DNA of 64,000 nucleotides, from NCBI RefSeq assembly GCF_947623445.1, contig NC_135244.1:16678860-16742859 (forward strand), written 5' to 3'. A program made the position numbers and the translations under genes. Below the pieces are notes generated by a model. It saw nothing but the letters and a program-made list of their open reading frames with translations, searched no databases and was not told the origin of the DNA. This document shows, piece after piece, positions 48,067 through 59,399 of this stretch (positions are counted from its first letter, which is position 1; the number at the start of each line of letters is the position of its first letter). The stretch comes from Clavelina lepadiformis. Taxonomy: Eukaryota; Chordata; Ascidiacea; Aplousobranchia; Clavelinidae.

Positions 48067-50669
48067 ATGTCTAAGTTTTCTGTTAGCCTTTTTGTGAACG
48101 TGTTGTTAGTAGTATTGTCATTCATTCCTGCCTCACGTGCCCAGTTTCCACGGGCCTGTGCTACTTTGCAAGCCTATTTATCTCACGAATGCTGTCCTCT
48201 TGTAAACGGATCCGCCTGTGCCGAGGACACGGGAAGGGGATCTTGCAGTGACATTAGCATTGATGACGCACCCCATGGTCAGCAATATGTCTTGGTGGGA
48301 ATTGATGACCGCGAACGATGGCCTGAACGATTTTTCAATCGGTATTTGTAGCAATGTTATTTTTTACTGTACAAACTAGCCTTATTGCAGAAGAGAGATT
48401 TCAAATTTTTTACCAAAAGGTTAAAGACGGTTATAATCAAGAATGCGACGAAAATGGCAATATTGCTCTTATATTACTCAATCAGATTCACAAAAGTAGC
48501 CTAATAGACATTTTATATGGATGACTTCTAACTGAATTGCATGTTTTTCAGTTCCTGCGTCTGCAATCGCAACTTTGGTGGTTTCGATTGCTCTGGTTGC
48601 AAATACGGTTGGCAAGGAAACGATTGTTCCCAAAGACGCCCTGTGGTGGTTAGAAAAAACGTACTGAACATGGATGAAGACGAAAGGGAAAAATTTCTAG
48701 AGGTTCTAGATCTTTCTAAAACCACTCCACATCCAGATTACGTCATAGCACAAGACCATTATAGGTAAAATACGACGTAAGTGATTATAAAGCTTACTTA
48801 AAATTTTTCTTTATAAAAATTATTTTCTTGTTATGTATTTTTTTGATATTAATCTATTTCGGAATACTGAAAACAATTATAAACAATCTATAAAATACGT
48901 AGAATGCAATCTATAAAAGTGTAAGATTGTTCTCGATTTTGGCAGAAATCTGCTTTCTGAGAACGGGACCCGGCTAAATTATGTTAACATTTCTATCTAC
49001 GACCTTTTTGTCTGGGTTCATTACTACTCTGTTCGAGACACCTTGCTGGGCCCGGGGCAAGCATATACCGCCATCGACTTTTCCCATGAAGGTCCCGCTT
49101 TCCTCACCTGGCACAGAATGCATCTTCTTGCTCTTGAAGGAGATCTTCAGCAACTATCTGGTGATCCGGACTTCGCCCTTCCTTACTGGAACTTTGCCAC
49201 CGGAGGTAATTCTAGCGTTATCAACCCATTTGAATAGATCGTTAGAATAGCAATAGAAAGGCAGCAAATATAAGGATCTTAAATGCTTTCTATTGTTACT
49301 TACTTACTTGCATTTTTCCGACATTTTATTTTTCGGACAATGACAGCAATTTCATGCAGGTACCGAATGTGATATTTGTAACAATACTCTTCTTGGTGCA
49401 CGAGACGCTATCGACCAAACGTTGCTCGATGTTGGTTCTCGTTTTGCTGATTGGCAAGTTGTCTGCCTCAGTTTAGACTGGTTCAACGACAATGTCAAGC
49501 TATGTAATGGTACCGAAGAAGGTAACTGGCCAAGTTTACTAGGTAGTCTTAACTCAGATTGACATGACTTGAAACGTGACCCGTCCACAGGCCCGATCCG
49601 TCGCAACCCCGGTGGCAATGTCGATCGTCCAACAGTTCAAGTGCTTCCCCAGCCCGGTGATGTCGCACAGTGCTTGCAAGTTGATCAATACGATACTTTT
49701 CCGTTTTTTTCTACCTCAGACGGTTTCAGAAATGCCTTGGAAGGTGACAAATGAAACACAACACTCATATAAATAAACATGACATGGTTTTCATTTCCTA
49801 CATGCAAAGTTTTAATTCGGTATATGATGCCAATTCAGATGTTTTTCTCAGGTTATTCTCATCCTGGTGGTGAGTTCGAGAACGGTGTCCGAACTCTGCA
49901 TAACCTCGCTCATCTCTTTTTGAATGGAACTGGAGGACTGACCCACGCCTCCGCCAACGATCCACTTTTTGTTCTTCTCCATACTTTTACGGATGCAATC
50001 TTCGACGAATGGATGAACAGGTAATCCTGATGCTGTTTGTTACAGAGCTTACTAGTTATAAGTCTGTTTCAAAGGCAAAAAGTGGGATTGAGCTTATTCG
50101 CTTTTCTTGCGCTTTTCGCTTGAAATTAACAAACGTTTTTTTCAGATCTAATGCAAATATTTCTGAATATCCACAAGAGGACGCACCTATAGGTCACAAC
50201 CGCAATTTCAACATGGTTCCTTTCTTTCCACCGGTCCAAAACAAAGAAATGTTTGTCCCAGCCGAGCAACTTGGATATAGTTATGCTGTGGAATTTCCAG
50301 GTAACAAAAAATGGAGTTGTTAATTTTAAAGCTTCAATTGAAATATTTTCCGCCGTATAAAGTTGGGTTTGTTTGCAAAAGCTTGTGGCTATATAAAAAC
50401 CATAGTCTGTAAAATTAAACGATGCGACTTCCCCTAATCGACTTGTAATGCATATAGACTCAGCAGACTCCAGTGATTTAAACGACGTTTCGTTCATTTG
50501 GTCCATTATCGGAGTCGGCCTGTTTGTAGTCGGTACTATCATCGTGGTGGCGTTAGTGCAATCCTTCCGATATCACATGAGAAAAAGAAGGGAGGAAAAA
50601 CTTTACGAGAGTCTCATTGGTGGGGAACCTTGTCACTCGATGAAGTACAAGGCTACCGATTCTGTGTAG
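48067..50669 (+). CDS. Tyrp: Tyrosinase-related protein (TYRP family), melanosomal membrane enzyme
   Basis: Eight exons: 48067-48341, 48552-48764, 48946-49205, 49360-49521, 49591-49743, 49852-50020, 50146-50300, 50458-50669; 532 residues, all phases agree. A signal peptide (cleavage near ASRA-QF) is followed by a Cys-rich EGF-like region ([18 protein letters not shown]). Copper site A uses His188, His210 and His219 ([17 protein letters not shown]); copper site B His371, His375 and His398 ([27 protein letters not shown]). The CuB wording matches TYRP1/DCT more than tyrosinase itself, as does [15 protein letters not shown] transmembrane helix at about 475-496 is followed by RKRRE and a short cytosolic tail. 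Family members act after tyrosinase in melanin synthesis, inside melanosomes; in ascidian larvae they mark the otolith and ocellus pigment cells. Assignment to the a or b paralogue is not possible from sequence alone. Confidence 0.94.
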
Positions 50670-50830
50670 ATATACAACAACACTGAAAAGACACTTGCAA
50701 ATCGATATAACGCTAAATGTTATGGATGTCAATTAATTTCGACGAAGTCATTTGCAGTTTCAAATGTATATATATCTTTGTAATTTATGTAAATATTTAG
50801 ACTTATTAAGAGAACTTATTATTCTGGGAA

Positions 50831-50836
50831 AATAAA
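50831..50836 (+). terminator. Poly(A) signal AATAAA of Tyrp
   Basis: AATAAA 162 bp after the Tyrp stop, in an A-rich context. Confidence 0.6.
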
Positions 50837-50859
50837 TACACACAAATGACTGCAAGTCT

Positions 50860-52884
50860 TGCGTCGCATTATTAAAACGCACGTTGTTCTATCTCCTTGA
50901 AACATACATACTCATAAACAAAGCAATTGGAAAATGCTCTAAGTTCTTTTGCAAATTTTTAACAAAGTGATGAAAAATCCACCACAAACGTTTGGAAAAA
51001 TCCAACATCGAAAATATCCTCAAAACGTTGAATTATAGCCCTGTCTCAAGGTATAACAAATCTGTTCTAAAGTATTAAACACCTGCTGTAAAACGGTGGA
51101 TGTTATTAAAAAATACGACATTCCTGCAATGTATACCGCAGGCTTCCTTCGGCCGGTGGAAGAAAAAATATTCGAAACCACTCATTTTTCAAAAGTCAAT
51201 TGGTGGGTGAAAATGAAGTTGGAATTTTCTTAGTGTGGTCAAAATGATCCCAAATTTTACATCAAAAAGACACTAAAACCTTTTAGGACACTTTAATACA
51301 GGCGAGACTGGCTCGTATACATTATGAATGTTTGAAATCCTTTTCGCATTTAACATTTATGAGCGTTAGAAGTAGTTTTCCATGTTTCTATCTGATAATG
51401 CTTCTTTGGTAACTTCATTGTGTCGGTCATTGGTTTAAAAATCAAAATAACTGCCATTGTTACGTCAGTTTAACGCAAACATCCCGAGTAGGGATTACCA
51501 CGTCCATTGTTTGAATTAATCCGATATGATCCACTATCAAAACATTACCCGCCGCCGTTATCATAACTTAAAGGCGAAAGTTTCTAGCCGATTGGTGATT
51601 TGTAAGCTCAATGTGCTTTTGTGTAGTTTCGTGTGATATTCTATAAAGGAAATTTCAAATCAACAAGCCCTAGCTGATCCTTATGCTCTTCCTCTCAAGT
51701 ATTTTGAAACTTAATACGTTACAATTAAATTACTGCCATGTTATCTGTTTATTGATGCGTATATAGATGTAAAGAAACACAAACCCAATTAAGTATAGGC
51801 TAAACGTATTTGTTCCATTGATAATTGTCAGACTAGAACAAACACTTAAAGTTTTGTTGCTTAATTTTCTGACTCCAGAAAAAGGCGTAGTAATGTCCTT
51901 GGTAATATTAATATGACACAGCAATGTTTTATTTCACTTTTTGGTCACGCTGCTTTTTCGATATTTACACAGTTGAAATAAAAAGTTTCTTGTCACGAAA
52001 AACCCATCATGGAATTATCAAGAATTTTTCCTTAAAGGTTTTTCAATTTGATATTTTGAAAGAAACATTTTACTCCGTGTTAAAAAGTCATAATATCGTG
52101 AAATGAATTTCAGCCTATAGACACCATATAAAAGAAAATGATTAACGTGCTTAGGACGGGCTTAAAATAGGACGGAATGCAGGCGGTAGGTTTTCCAATA
52201 CCATACATTTCAGTAAAGGAGATAAACAGAATCTTCCACGCAGTCTAAAACTGTAGCACCAAACACTTATTATGCGGCTTTGTTACCAGACAATAAACCG
52301 CAAAGGAAGGTCGAACGCCTAGATTGTGTTAAAACAATAGAAAACACAAAGCAGAACATGATATGGGAGGTCGATACGAAAGAAAAGCGTGTTATGAAGA
52401 TCTAGCCGCTATTTCTATAAATCCTCGCACAACAATGAGGTTTAATACAAAAACAGGCTAAGACATGGGTCGATAAAAAAGAATGGCAAAAATCTGAACG
52501 GATCGTCCCTTTTCTGAATGTGTTCAATATAACCGACTGCTGAAAGGTTTACGTTTGTGTGGATACTAAAGGAAAGCCTAGATACTTGGTCCGGCTTGTT
52601 TTTATTATCGACTTACATATGTTATCATATTTATGTTATGTTTTCATCATATCCGTCTAGATAAAAGCCTTTTGTACAAGACAGAAAAAGAAAAAATGGA
52701 AATGAGTGACCTTTGCGATTTTGCCAACACGTAGCTGCAGAGAAGTTGGATCCATTTTGAAGCGAGTCTGGACTTCAATTTTTGGTTAAGATTTCAAAAC
52801 ATTTGCTGCAGTTTCTCAAGATTTTTATCTTCCTACATCGAAGTAGAAAGTTTTTGAAACCACCAGAAATTCTTTTAGACAATT
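50860..52884. other. Intergenic stretch between Tyrp and CIMIP2B
   Basis: About 2 kb of AT-rich DNA without a recognisable gene or repeat. The promoter of the downstream gene presumably lies in the last few hundred bases; the sequence just before its ATG (ttcttttagacaattATG) looks like a splice acceptor. Confidence 0.4.
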
Positions 52885-55231
52885 ATGCCAGCTCTCCTAC
52901 CGGAAAATACCAGCCCGGATTTAAGAGGTAGTACCCTTGCCCCAAAAGAACCTTATCATGTACCTGGGTAAGTGAAAAAAATTATCGTACACTTCAAAAC
53001 ATTACAAAGCATAAATCGGGTGTTGCTGAAGTTGTTTTGACTGTTTTACCTTGTTTTTAATTATATTGTGCTTTGTCATTATTTATGCGGCTTCTTAAAA
53101 AATGCATTAGTTACTTGTGGTACAGTAATTTTGCTTTGCCAATATCATCGTCTTACTTTAATGATAACTTGTTTGTTGTAATTTCTTTTGTGTTCTGTAG
53201 CTTTTGCCGTAATCAGTATTTTGTGGTTGTAGTTAGACTATTTTAGTATGCAAGTAAGGAAAACTCTAAGAATCTGAGAGAAATCAAAATATTTAAATAA
53301 AATCAAATAGAAAAACCTTATACAGAGCATTAGCAGTAAACGTTCTGATAATCCATTGTATTAAATAAAACTTTGTTGAAGTACAGAGTTTCTTTTGCAG
53401 ATACGCTGGCTACAGGCCCCAGTACAAATTCCAGTGCAGTGAGACCTTCGGAAACACGACCAACAGACTGCTAGCCTCAGCCGACGTTCGAAAATCAAGT
53501 AATTCAGTTTTAAGACCAATAGACCAACCCCGATCGCGTACCGTTCCCCTTGGTTTCCATGACGTACCCAAGGTAAACTGACTGATGATGAAGTGTATTT
53601 ACTATACACTTATGTAGAGCAGGCCTATCTGTTTGGAATAAAACACGATTATTGATTTAGTAATATTTACTAAGGTAATTTATGATCGTGTTGCCATGAA
53701 GAATGTTATAATAAACGAAACATCTGTATGCTTCAATATATTTTGTTTTATGCTTTAAGTTGATAATAAATTAGTTCTCAAAGTTGGTCAAAAAAGTGTT
53801 TAACTAACGTTTAAGGAGAAAGAATAAACTTTATTTTCAAAAAGCTTGAAGGAGATCAGTTTGACATCGGGGAAATATTAGAAAGCCGTCGGTCAAAATG
53901 GGGAGACCAGCTCTTCAAACCAGATATGCGATCAGGTTACATGGGTAAGTTTAATTGCTGTAATCGGATATATCGCTATCGCGTATTTAAACGCAAGTAA
54001 CAAAGACTTTTATCGGGAAAATCTCTTAATAGTCTTTGTCCCGGTGACGATTTGTGGCAAACATATAAACATATGCAAAATACATAGGCAAGTTTCCAAG
54101 CAAGCCTGACAATGCTGGAACGTTTTTATTCTATCATTCTCTTGCATTTTTATAACTTAATCTTATTCAAAATATACAATTATTTTTGTTTCTACAGGGT
54201 TTGTTCCAAAAGCTCATTTTTCAAGTTATCATTCGAAGACTTTTCCTGAAATTTGCAATACCGCTTTGAAAGATTTTACTGAAGACCAAGCAAACCACAA
54301 AGATAAAGCGCGACACCTACGCGACACCATGCGGATGCAAGAATCGGGTGGTTTAGTGGGTTCTCAAAGAAATGTGCGTATGCCTTCAATGACAGACGAT
54401 TAGCGCGAACGTAGTCTTAGAAGTAAAATTAATCAAAAATTCTTGAGCCACTCAGACGCTGATATATTTTAATGGTTAATATGAAACAGGTGTTATTAAC
54501 TTCAACAAAGCTCCCATTATATTCCATACGCTCCACAATGCGTCCATACGTTTCATCGTCGACCCATCAACGTCATGACTCCCCATACTTTCTCCCGGAT
54601 GAACACCCACATAAACATTTCAGATCAGGTCTATCAAACTTCATTAGCTGTAAATAATAACAGTTTTAAAACTTGGTTTGTATTTGTATAGGATTTGCCG
54701 GTCACGTTCCATTTTACAAAGACTTGGGAGGCCATGGTTACCCGATAGTCACAAACCAAGCTTTGCGGGAGTTTACCAAGGAACGAAAACGTATACTATC
54801 CAGCGTGGACCAACCTCTGTCTCCGGCAAAAATAGGGGCACCGTATCCTCCCGTGAAGAGTGTCTCCTTCCCTGGACGCTCATCAAAGCAAAATATTTTC
54901 CTCGTTGATTCCGGAATTATACCAAGATATGCAGGATACGTACCAGGTATAGATTACGAAACGATAGGTGTATTAAAAGTTTGCATAACTATGCGCTTAA
55001 GATTTACGATTCAGTAGACGTGTATCAATGTATCAATTTTAGTTACATGACGTTTTGCCAGTATTAAAGCCTGACGTTGCTCTTTTGATTTCGGTGAATA
55101 ATTAATGAATGGTAAGTGATTGTTGCGTTTCAGGTCAAAAATTCCGCTTTGGGCAAACCTTCGGCCATTCAACAGAAAATCCGCTAAATGTTAAAGTGGA
55201 AAGCCCCAAAGTTTTATCAATACTTTCCTGA
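52885..55231 (+). CDS. CIMIP2B: CIMIP2B/FAM166B-like ciliary microtubule inner protein
   Basis: Seven exons: 52885-52967, 53401-53572, 53845-53944, 54198-54373, 54490-54628, 54692-54946, 55134-55231; 340 residues. Four spaced copies of the family motif are present: YHVPGYAGYRPQYKF (about 24-38), SGYMGFVPKAHFSSYHSKTF, SGFAGHVPFYKDLGG ... TNQALREF and the closing PRYAGYVPGQKFRFGQTFGH. Order and spacing match FAM166B (now CIMIP2B), whose DUF2475-type repeats bind the lumen of ciliary doublet microtubules. The expected role is structural, in the axoneme of motile cilia and sperm. No membrane segment or signal peptide. The ATG is preceded by a six-base gap from an acceptor-like tttag, consistent with spliced-leader trans-splicing, though not proof of it. 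Sits 2.2 kb after Tyrp on the same strand with no sign of operon spacing. Confidence 0.9.
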
Positions 55232-55820
55232 AGTAGCTGCAGTTTCTGCATAAACACTTTCTTTACTTCAAAAAAATTCTATACATACTCCTTTCATTTT
55301 ATGAATGTTGAAATAACTGTATGTAGGTATATTGCTCTTGTTGATGTAGAAAGCCGTTTAAGTAAATTGAAGATTGATAAAAGAAAAGTATACGATTGGT
55401 AAAAAAGTTTTCGACAGTTTGACAAATACATAAACATATGTAGATGTGCCGAAACTGTTTGAATGGTATGTAAAAATCACAAGCAAGGACAGGTTGTGGT
55501 CATGATTCACGAGGTGATCCCATTAATTGTAAAAAATATTAAAAAGAAAATAACTAGATTAATAATGTGAGCCGACGGGGAGTAGAAACGAACAGCTGTG
55601 TCCTTCTCGAACAATGGTGGTAAATGAGACAAATAAAGCAAAAGAAACGTAAAAGCTAATGGGAAAACATACCAATTAACCAATAAGCAGCAAAACTTAT
55701 GCGGGGCGACCAGTAACAAAGGGACTGGTGCTACTATTGAAATGCAACACTACAATGTATTCCTCTTAGTTATGAATGAAATGAAACGAACACTAATATT
55801 TAATTCTTCGGCGTAAAACG
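55232..55820. other. Intergenic stretch before the tRNA array
   Basis: AT-rich flank with no gene seen. Array-type words (gaaatgcaacactacaatgtattcctc) start at about 55738. Confidence 0.45.
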
Positions 55821-55824
55821 GAAT

Positions 55825-55897
55825 TCGAAATTGGAACTAATACTTGGACTAGTACTTGTCACAAATGCTAACCGGTTGCACCATCGACACTGTGGCT
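55825..55897 (-). pseudogene. Decayed tRNA-Gly copy
   Basis: Only the 5' half (aatgctaaccggttgcaccatcgac on the plus strand) and fragments of the anticodon arm are recognisable. Not expected to fold. Confidence 0.5.
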
Positions 55898-55982
55898 AAA
55901 GTATCAGAAAACAATGTATTCTTCAAAATGCAATCTTCTTTATTATGCTTCAACTGATCCTAAAATTACAATTTAATTAGTC

Positions 55983-56060
55983 TGCGTCGACCGGAAACCG
56001 AACCAGGAACTAGTGCTTGGAAGGCACCAATGTTTACCATTACACCATGGACATCGACGC
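55983..56060 (-). pseudogene. tRNA-Gly(UCC) pseudogene with insertion
   Basis: Keeps the UCC anticodon region (gcttggaaggcacc) but the T-arm reads aaaccgaacca and several extra bases interrupt the acceptor stem near 56050, giving about 78 bp in place of 72. Confidence 0.7.
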
Positions 56061-56278
56061 TGTAATTGAAGTGCAAAAATACAATGTATTTCTCTTAAAT
56101 AGATATCCCTTAAATAGATTCTCTTAGAAATACGTCAACTTCAACTTAATACATTATTCTGTTAATCTGCTTCTAATGATAAATGTTGCACAATCGATGA
56201 TGATGTTTAATTGAAAAGAGATAATGTATACTTCTTAATTACGCATCAACTAAAATGAAAATAAATATTCAAATAATC

Positions 56279-56350
56279 TGCATGGACGGGGAGTCGAACC
56301 CAGACTTAGTTCCTGGAAGGCAGCAATGCTAACCGTTACACCATCCACGT
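56279..56350 (-). pseudogene. tRNA-Gly-like copy with altered acceptor and anticodon stems
   Basis: 72 bp. The acceptor halves changed together (minus strand ACGTGGA against TCCATGC, five Watson-Crick or wobble pairs), but the anticodon stem CTGC/GAAC no longer pairs. The B box GGTTCGACTCC is intact. Confidence 0.6.
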
Positions 56351-56518
56351 TGTTGCCGAAGTGAAAGAATACAATTTTTCGTGTAAGATATACATCAACT
56401 AAAACTAAAATTACTATCCTATTAATCTGGCTCTAATGCTAACTATTTCACTATCGACGATGATGTTGAAGTGGGGGAACACAATTTATTTCTCCCAGTT
56501 AGCCAAAAAATTATACTA

Positions 56519-57435
56519 CAGTGAGACCTCGTTAATCCGGACCACTTCGTTTCGTCAAAAAATGTCGGTTTAGCGGGGTTTCCGGATTATCGGAAAGTAA
56601 AAAATCAATCAATCTTGCAAATGCAGCACCGTGTTCAAAACGCAGTATGCACCTTACTCCAATTCTAAGTACCGACTTTCTGGCTGGACAGCAACTAAAA
56701 TAAAATTATATTTTTTGTATGATCCGACCCAATGTCGAACCCCAGAACCACCGTATTAAAGACGAATGCTCTCCAAGTGACGAACATTCGGCCGCAAATC
56801 GGTTTGACAACCGCTCTTGCATGGCGAAGCATTCCGGCGGGACCAGCAGTCTTGAACTTTCTTTGACCTGTTTCCAATCTTTGCGCAATGCGATATCAAA
56901 AGCTGATCGCACAATTGAGTTGCAGCAGTATGTCTTCAATAGATTGCCGCACTCAACCGATGTAATGTACGTATTTTTTTGCGACCGCGGAAGTGTTGTT
57001 TGTTACTGTTGATGAACAATTTATTTTTTCGTTTCTAAAATACTGTACAGTATTTCATAGTATGACTAAAAAGCTGTGCGGCTAAAATTTTTTACAAAGC
57101 GCAATGCTGTACAGTACTGTACTTTTGAATCAATAAAGACCGCAACGTTATTATGCGTAGATAATCGGCTATTGTTTCGTCAACTAACTACCCAGTGTAC
57201 ATAGTGTATTAGGACAATCGTGAATTATTTTCGCTTAATTGTTAATAATCCGGTTTATCGGATTTTATTGCTATTGATTTAGCACATTTGTTCCAAAACT
57301 TTTGTGTCGGAGTCGGACAGCGGGGTTTCCGGATTAAAGGGGTAAAATGCATAGGAAGAAATCCGTTCCCGGCAGTTTTGTGTCGGATAGCGGGGATTCC
57401 GGTTGTTCGGGGTCCGGATTAACGAGGTCCCACTG
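56519..57435. mobile_element. Non-autonomous pogo/Tigger-like element (917 bp) in the tRNA array
   Basis: Terminal inverted repeats CAGTGAGACCTCGTTAATCC and, reversed, CAGTGGGACCTCGTTAATCC, flanked by TA on both sides (56517-56518 and 57436-57437), which is the pogo/Tc1-mariner target duplication. Subterminal words (cggggtttccggatta) are repeated at both ends. The internal open frames (56719-57012 + and its antisense) show no transposase DDE signature. Confidence 0.88.
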
Positions 57436-57449
57436 TATTCAATTAATCT

Positions 57450-57522
57450 GCGATGACCTTTAGTCGAATCGAAACTATTGCTTGAAGGCACCAATGCAAA
57501 CTGAAACACAATGGACGCTATT
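57450..57522 (-). pseudogene. Decayed tRNA-Gly copy
   Basis: Recognisable by gcttgaaggcaccaatgc and the cgatgacctttagtcgaa T-arm remnant; one base is lost in the anticodon loop and the D-arm is scrambled. Confidence 0.5.
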
Positions 57523-57596
57523 ACTGAAGTGCAAGACTACAATGTTTTCCACTTAGTTATACATCAATTGAAACGAAAATTACTATTCAATTAATC

Positions 57597-57662
57597 TGCC
57601 TAAAGCGGGAAGGGATTGGCATTGATGCCTTCCAATGCTAACCGTCACACCATCAACGCTCT
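57597..57662 (-). pseudogene. Rearranged tRNA-Gly copy
   Basis: 5' half is good (ccaatgctaaccgtcacaccatcaacgc), but the middle shows ggcattgatgccttccaatgc, so the anticodon arm lies in inverted orientation relative to consensus. A local inversion inside the tRNA is possible. Confidence 0.5.
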
Positions 57663-57871
57663 TGCTAAAGTGCCAGAAAAGAATGTATTCTTTTTTAGTA
57701 TATACTTAAACAAAAACTATATATACTACTTAATTAATCTGCTTCTATTGATAATTGTTGCACCATCGAAGCTAATGTTGAAATTCAGAATGCAAGGTAT
57801 CGATTATATATACCGAAAAAAAAGGATTCTTCATTGCATTAACTGAAACCAAAATTGCAATTCAATTCACC

Positions 57872-57943
57872 TGCGTCAACCTGGAGTCGAACACCGAACT
57901 AATGTTTGGAAGGCACCATTTCTTACCGTTGCACCATCGACGC
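57872..57943 (-). pseudogene. tRNA-Gly(UCC) copy, weakened anticodon stem
   Basis: 72 bp with acceptor stem GCGTCGA/TTGACGC and a usable B box, but the anticodon stem GGTGC/ACATT and the T-stem are partly unpaired. Confidence 0.6.
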
Positions 57944-58132
57944 TGTTGTTGACTTGCAAGAATAAAATGTATTTCTCTTAAAAATACGTCAACTAAAACT
58001 TTATATACTATTTTATCAATCTGATGCTAATGCCAACTTTTGCCCAATCGACGCTGATGTTGAAATACAAGAACGATATGTATTCCTCTAATTTATGCAA
58101 CAACTGAAACGAAACGTACTATTTAATAAAAC

Positions 58133-58204
58133 TGGGTCGACCGGGTTTCGAACCCGGAACAAGTACTTGGAAAGCATCAAAGCTAACTATTAGACCATCG
58201 ACGC
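58133..58204 (-). pseudogene. tRNA-Gly(UCC) copy with strong T-arm, weak anticodon stem
   Basis: 72 bp. T-arm CCGGG/CCCGG fully paired with a GTTCGAAAC loop, acceptor GCGTCGA/TCGACCC six of seven, but the anticodon stem has lost pairs (GATGC/GTACT) and the A box is changed (ctaactattagacc). Confidence 0.55.
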
Positions 58205-58242
58205 TGCTGCTGACGGGAAAAAATAATTCAATTCAATTGATC

Positions 58243-58314
58243 TACGTCGACCGGGAGTCGAACCCGGAAATAGTGCTTGGAAGGCACCAATGCTAACCGT
58301 TACACCATCGACTT
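58243..58314 (-). tRNA. tRNA-Gly(UCC), near-consensus
   Basis: 72 bp; UCC anticodon in loop CTTCCAA, anticodon stem GGTGC/GCACT and T-stem CCGGG/CCCGG intact. The acceptor AAGTCGA/TCGACGT pairs at six of seven positions with a mismatch at pair 2. Intact internal A and B boxes. Confidence 0.55.
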
Positions 58315-58395
58315 TGATGTTGAAGTGAAAAAATGCAATGTTTTCTTTTTAGATATACGTCAACTAAAACTACTTACATTCTTCTTATATATATA

Positions 58396-58734
58396 CAGGG
58401 TTGCCATACCGTCCTTATTTCTAAGATTTGTCCTTATTTTAAAGGTTCGTGTCTTAGAAAATATGTTTGTCCTTTTTTCTAAGAAATGTCCTTATTTTCA
58501 CTTTCGTCCTTATTTTTAGGGCGGAGGTGGGCACTTTTGTCCTTATTTTGGGCATTTTGTCACCTTTACGATACCATTTTGTAACAAAGAGATACCAAAA
58601 TTATGAACATGCATATAGTGTCTGGTATTCCTCGTTCATTTCTAGTCGTTCATTTCTAGTCGTCTAGTCTGGTGGTATTCCTCGTTCATTTTCTAGTCGT
58701 CCTTATTTTTGAGTTGAGACTGATGGCAACCCTG
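58396..58734. mobile_element. Small hAT-like element (339 bp) with repeated GTCCTTATTTT words
   Basis: Terminal inverted repeats CAGGGTTGCCAT and ATGGCAACCCTG (12 bp, perfect), flanked by an 8-bp duplication tatatata (58388-58395 and 58735-58742). The interior contains at least seven copies of the word tccttattt. No coding capacity. The 8-bp duplication suggests hAT, but the AT-only sequence at the site makes the duplication length less certain. Confidence 0.8.
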
Positions 58735-58855
58735 TATATATATCTGCATCTAATACTAACTGTTGCAACATCGACGTTGATGTTGAAGCGCGGAAATATA
58801 AGGTATTATTGTATAATTTGCATCAACAGAATTTAATATGACAATTCAATCAGGC

Positions 58856-58927
58856 TGCGACGATCGGGAGTCGAACCCAGAAGTAGTGCTTGGAAGGCAC
58901 TATTGCTAACCGTTACCCCATCGCCGC
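58856..58927 (-). tRNA. tRNA-Gly(UCC), variant acceptor with compensating changes
   Basis: 72 bp. Acceptor GCGGCGA/TCGTCGC pairs at all seven positions using one G-T wobble although both sides differ from consensus. Anticodon stem AGTGC/GCACT is perfect with loop CTTCCAA. T-stem CTGGG/CCCGA has one mismatch and one wobble. Possibly still functional. Confidence 0.5.
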
Positions 58928-59140
58928 TGTTGCTAAATAACAAGAATACAATGTTTTACTCTTACATATACCTCAATTAAAACAAGTTATACTAATCTAT
59001 AAATCTGCTTCTAATGCCATATGTTAAATCATCGACGCTGATGTTAAGTGCAGGAGTACAATGCATGGATTTTATTTACAATATAATGTTTCCTTCTTTG
59101 TTACGCATCAACAGAAATTAAAATTATATTTCAATTGATC

Positions 59141-59212
59141 TACATCGACCGGGAGTCGAATCCGGAAATAGTGCTTGGAAAGAACCAATGCCAACAGTTA
59201 CACCATCGCCGC
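59141..59212 (-). pseudogene. tRNA-Gly(UCC) pseudogene
   Basis: 72 bp with changes in the anticodon stem (GGTTC/GCACT), T-arm (GGATTCGAC) and acceptor. B box is weakened. Confidence 0.6.
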
Positions 59213-59399
59213 TGTAGATGAAGTGAATAAGAACACTGTTTTTCTCTTAGATATACGTCAACTAAAACTTATTACACAATAATTTTATATCTGCTTCTAA
59301 CGTTAAATGTTAAACCATCGACACTCATGTTGAAATGCAGGAATACAATGTATAGATTTTATTCAGAATACGATGTATTCTTCTATGTTATGCATCAAC

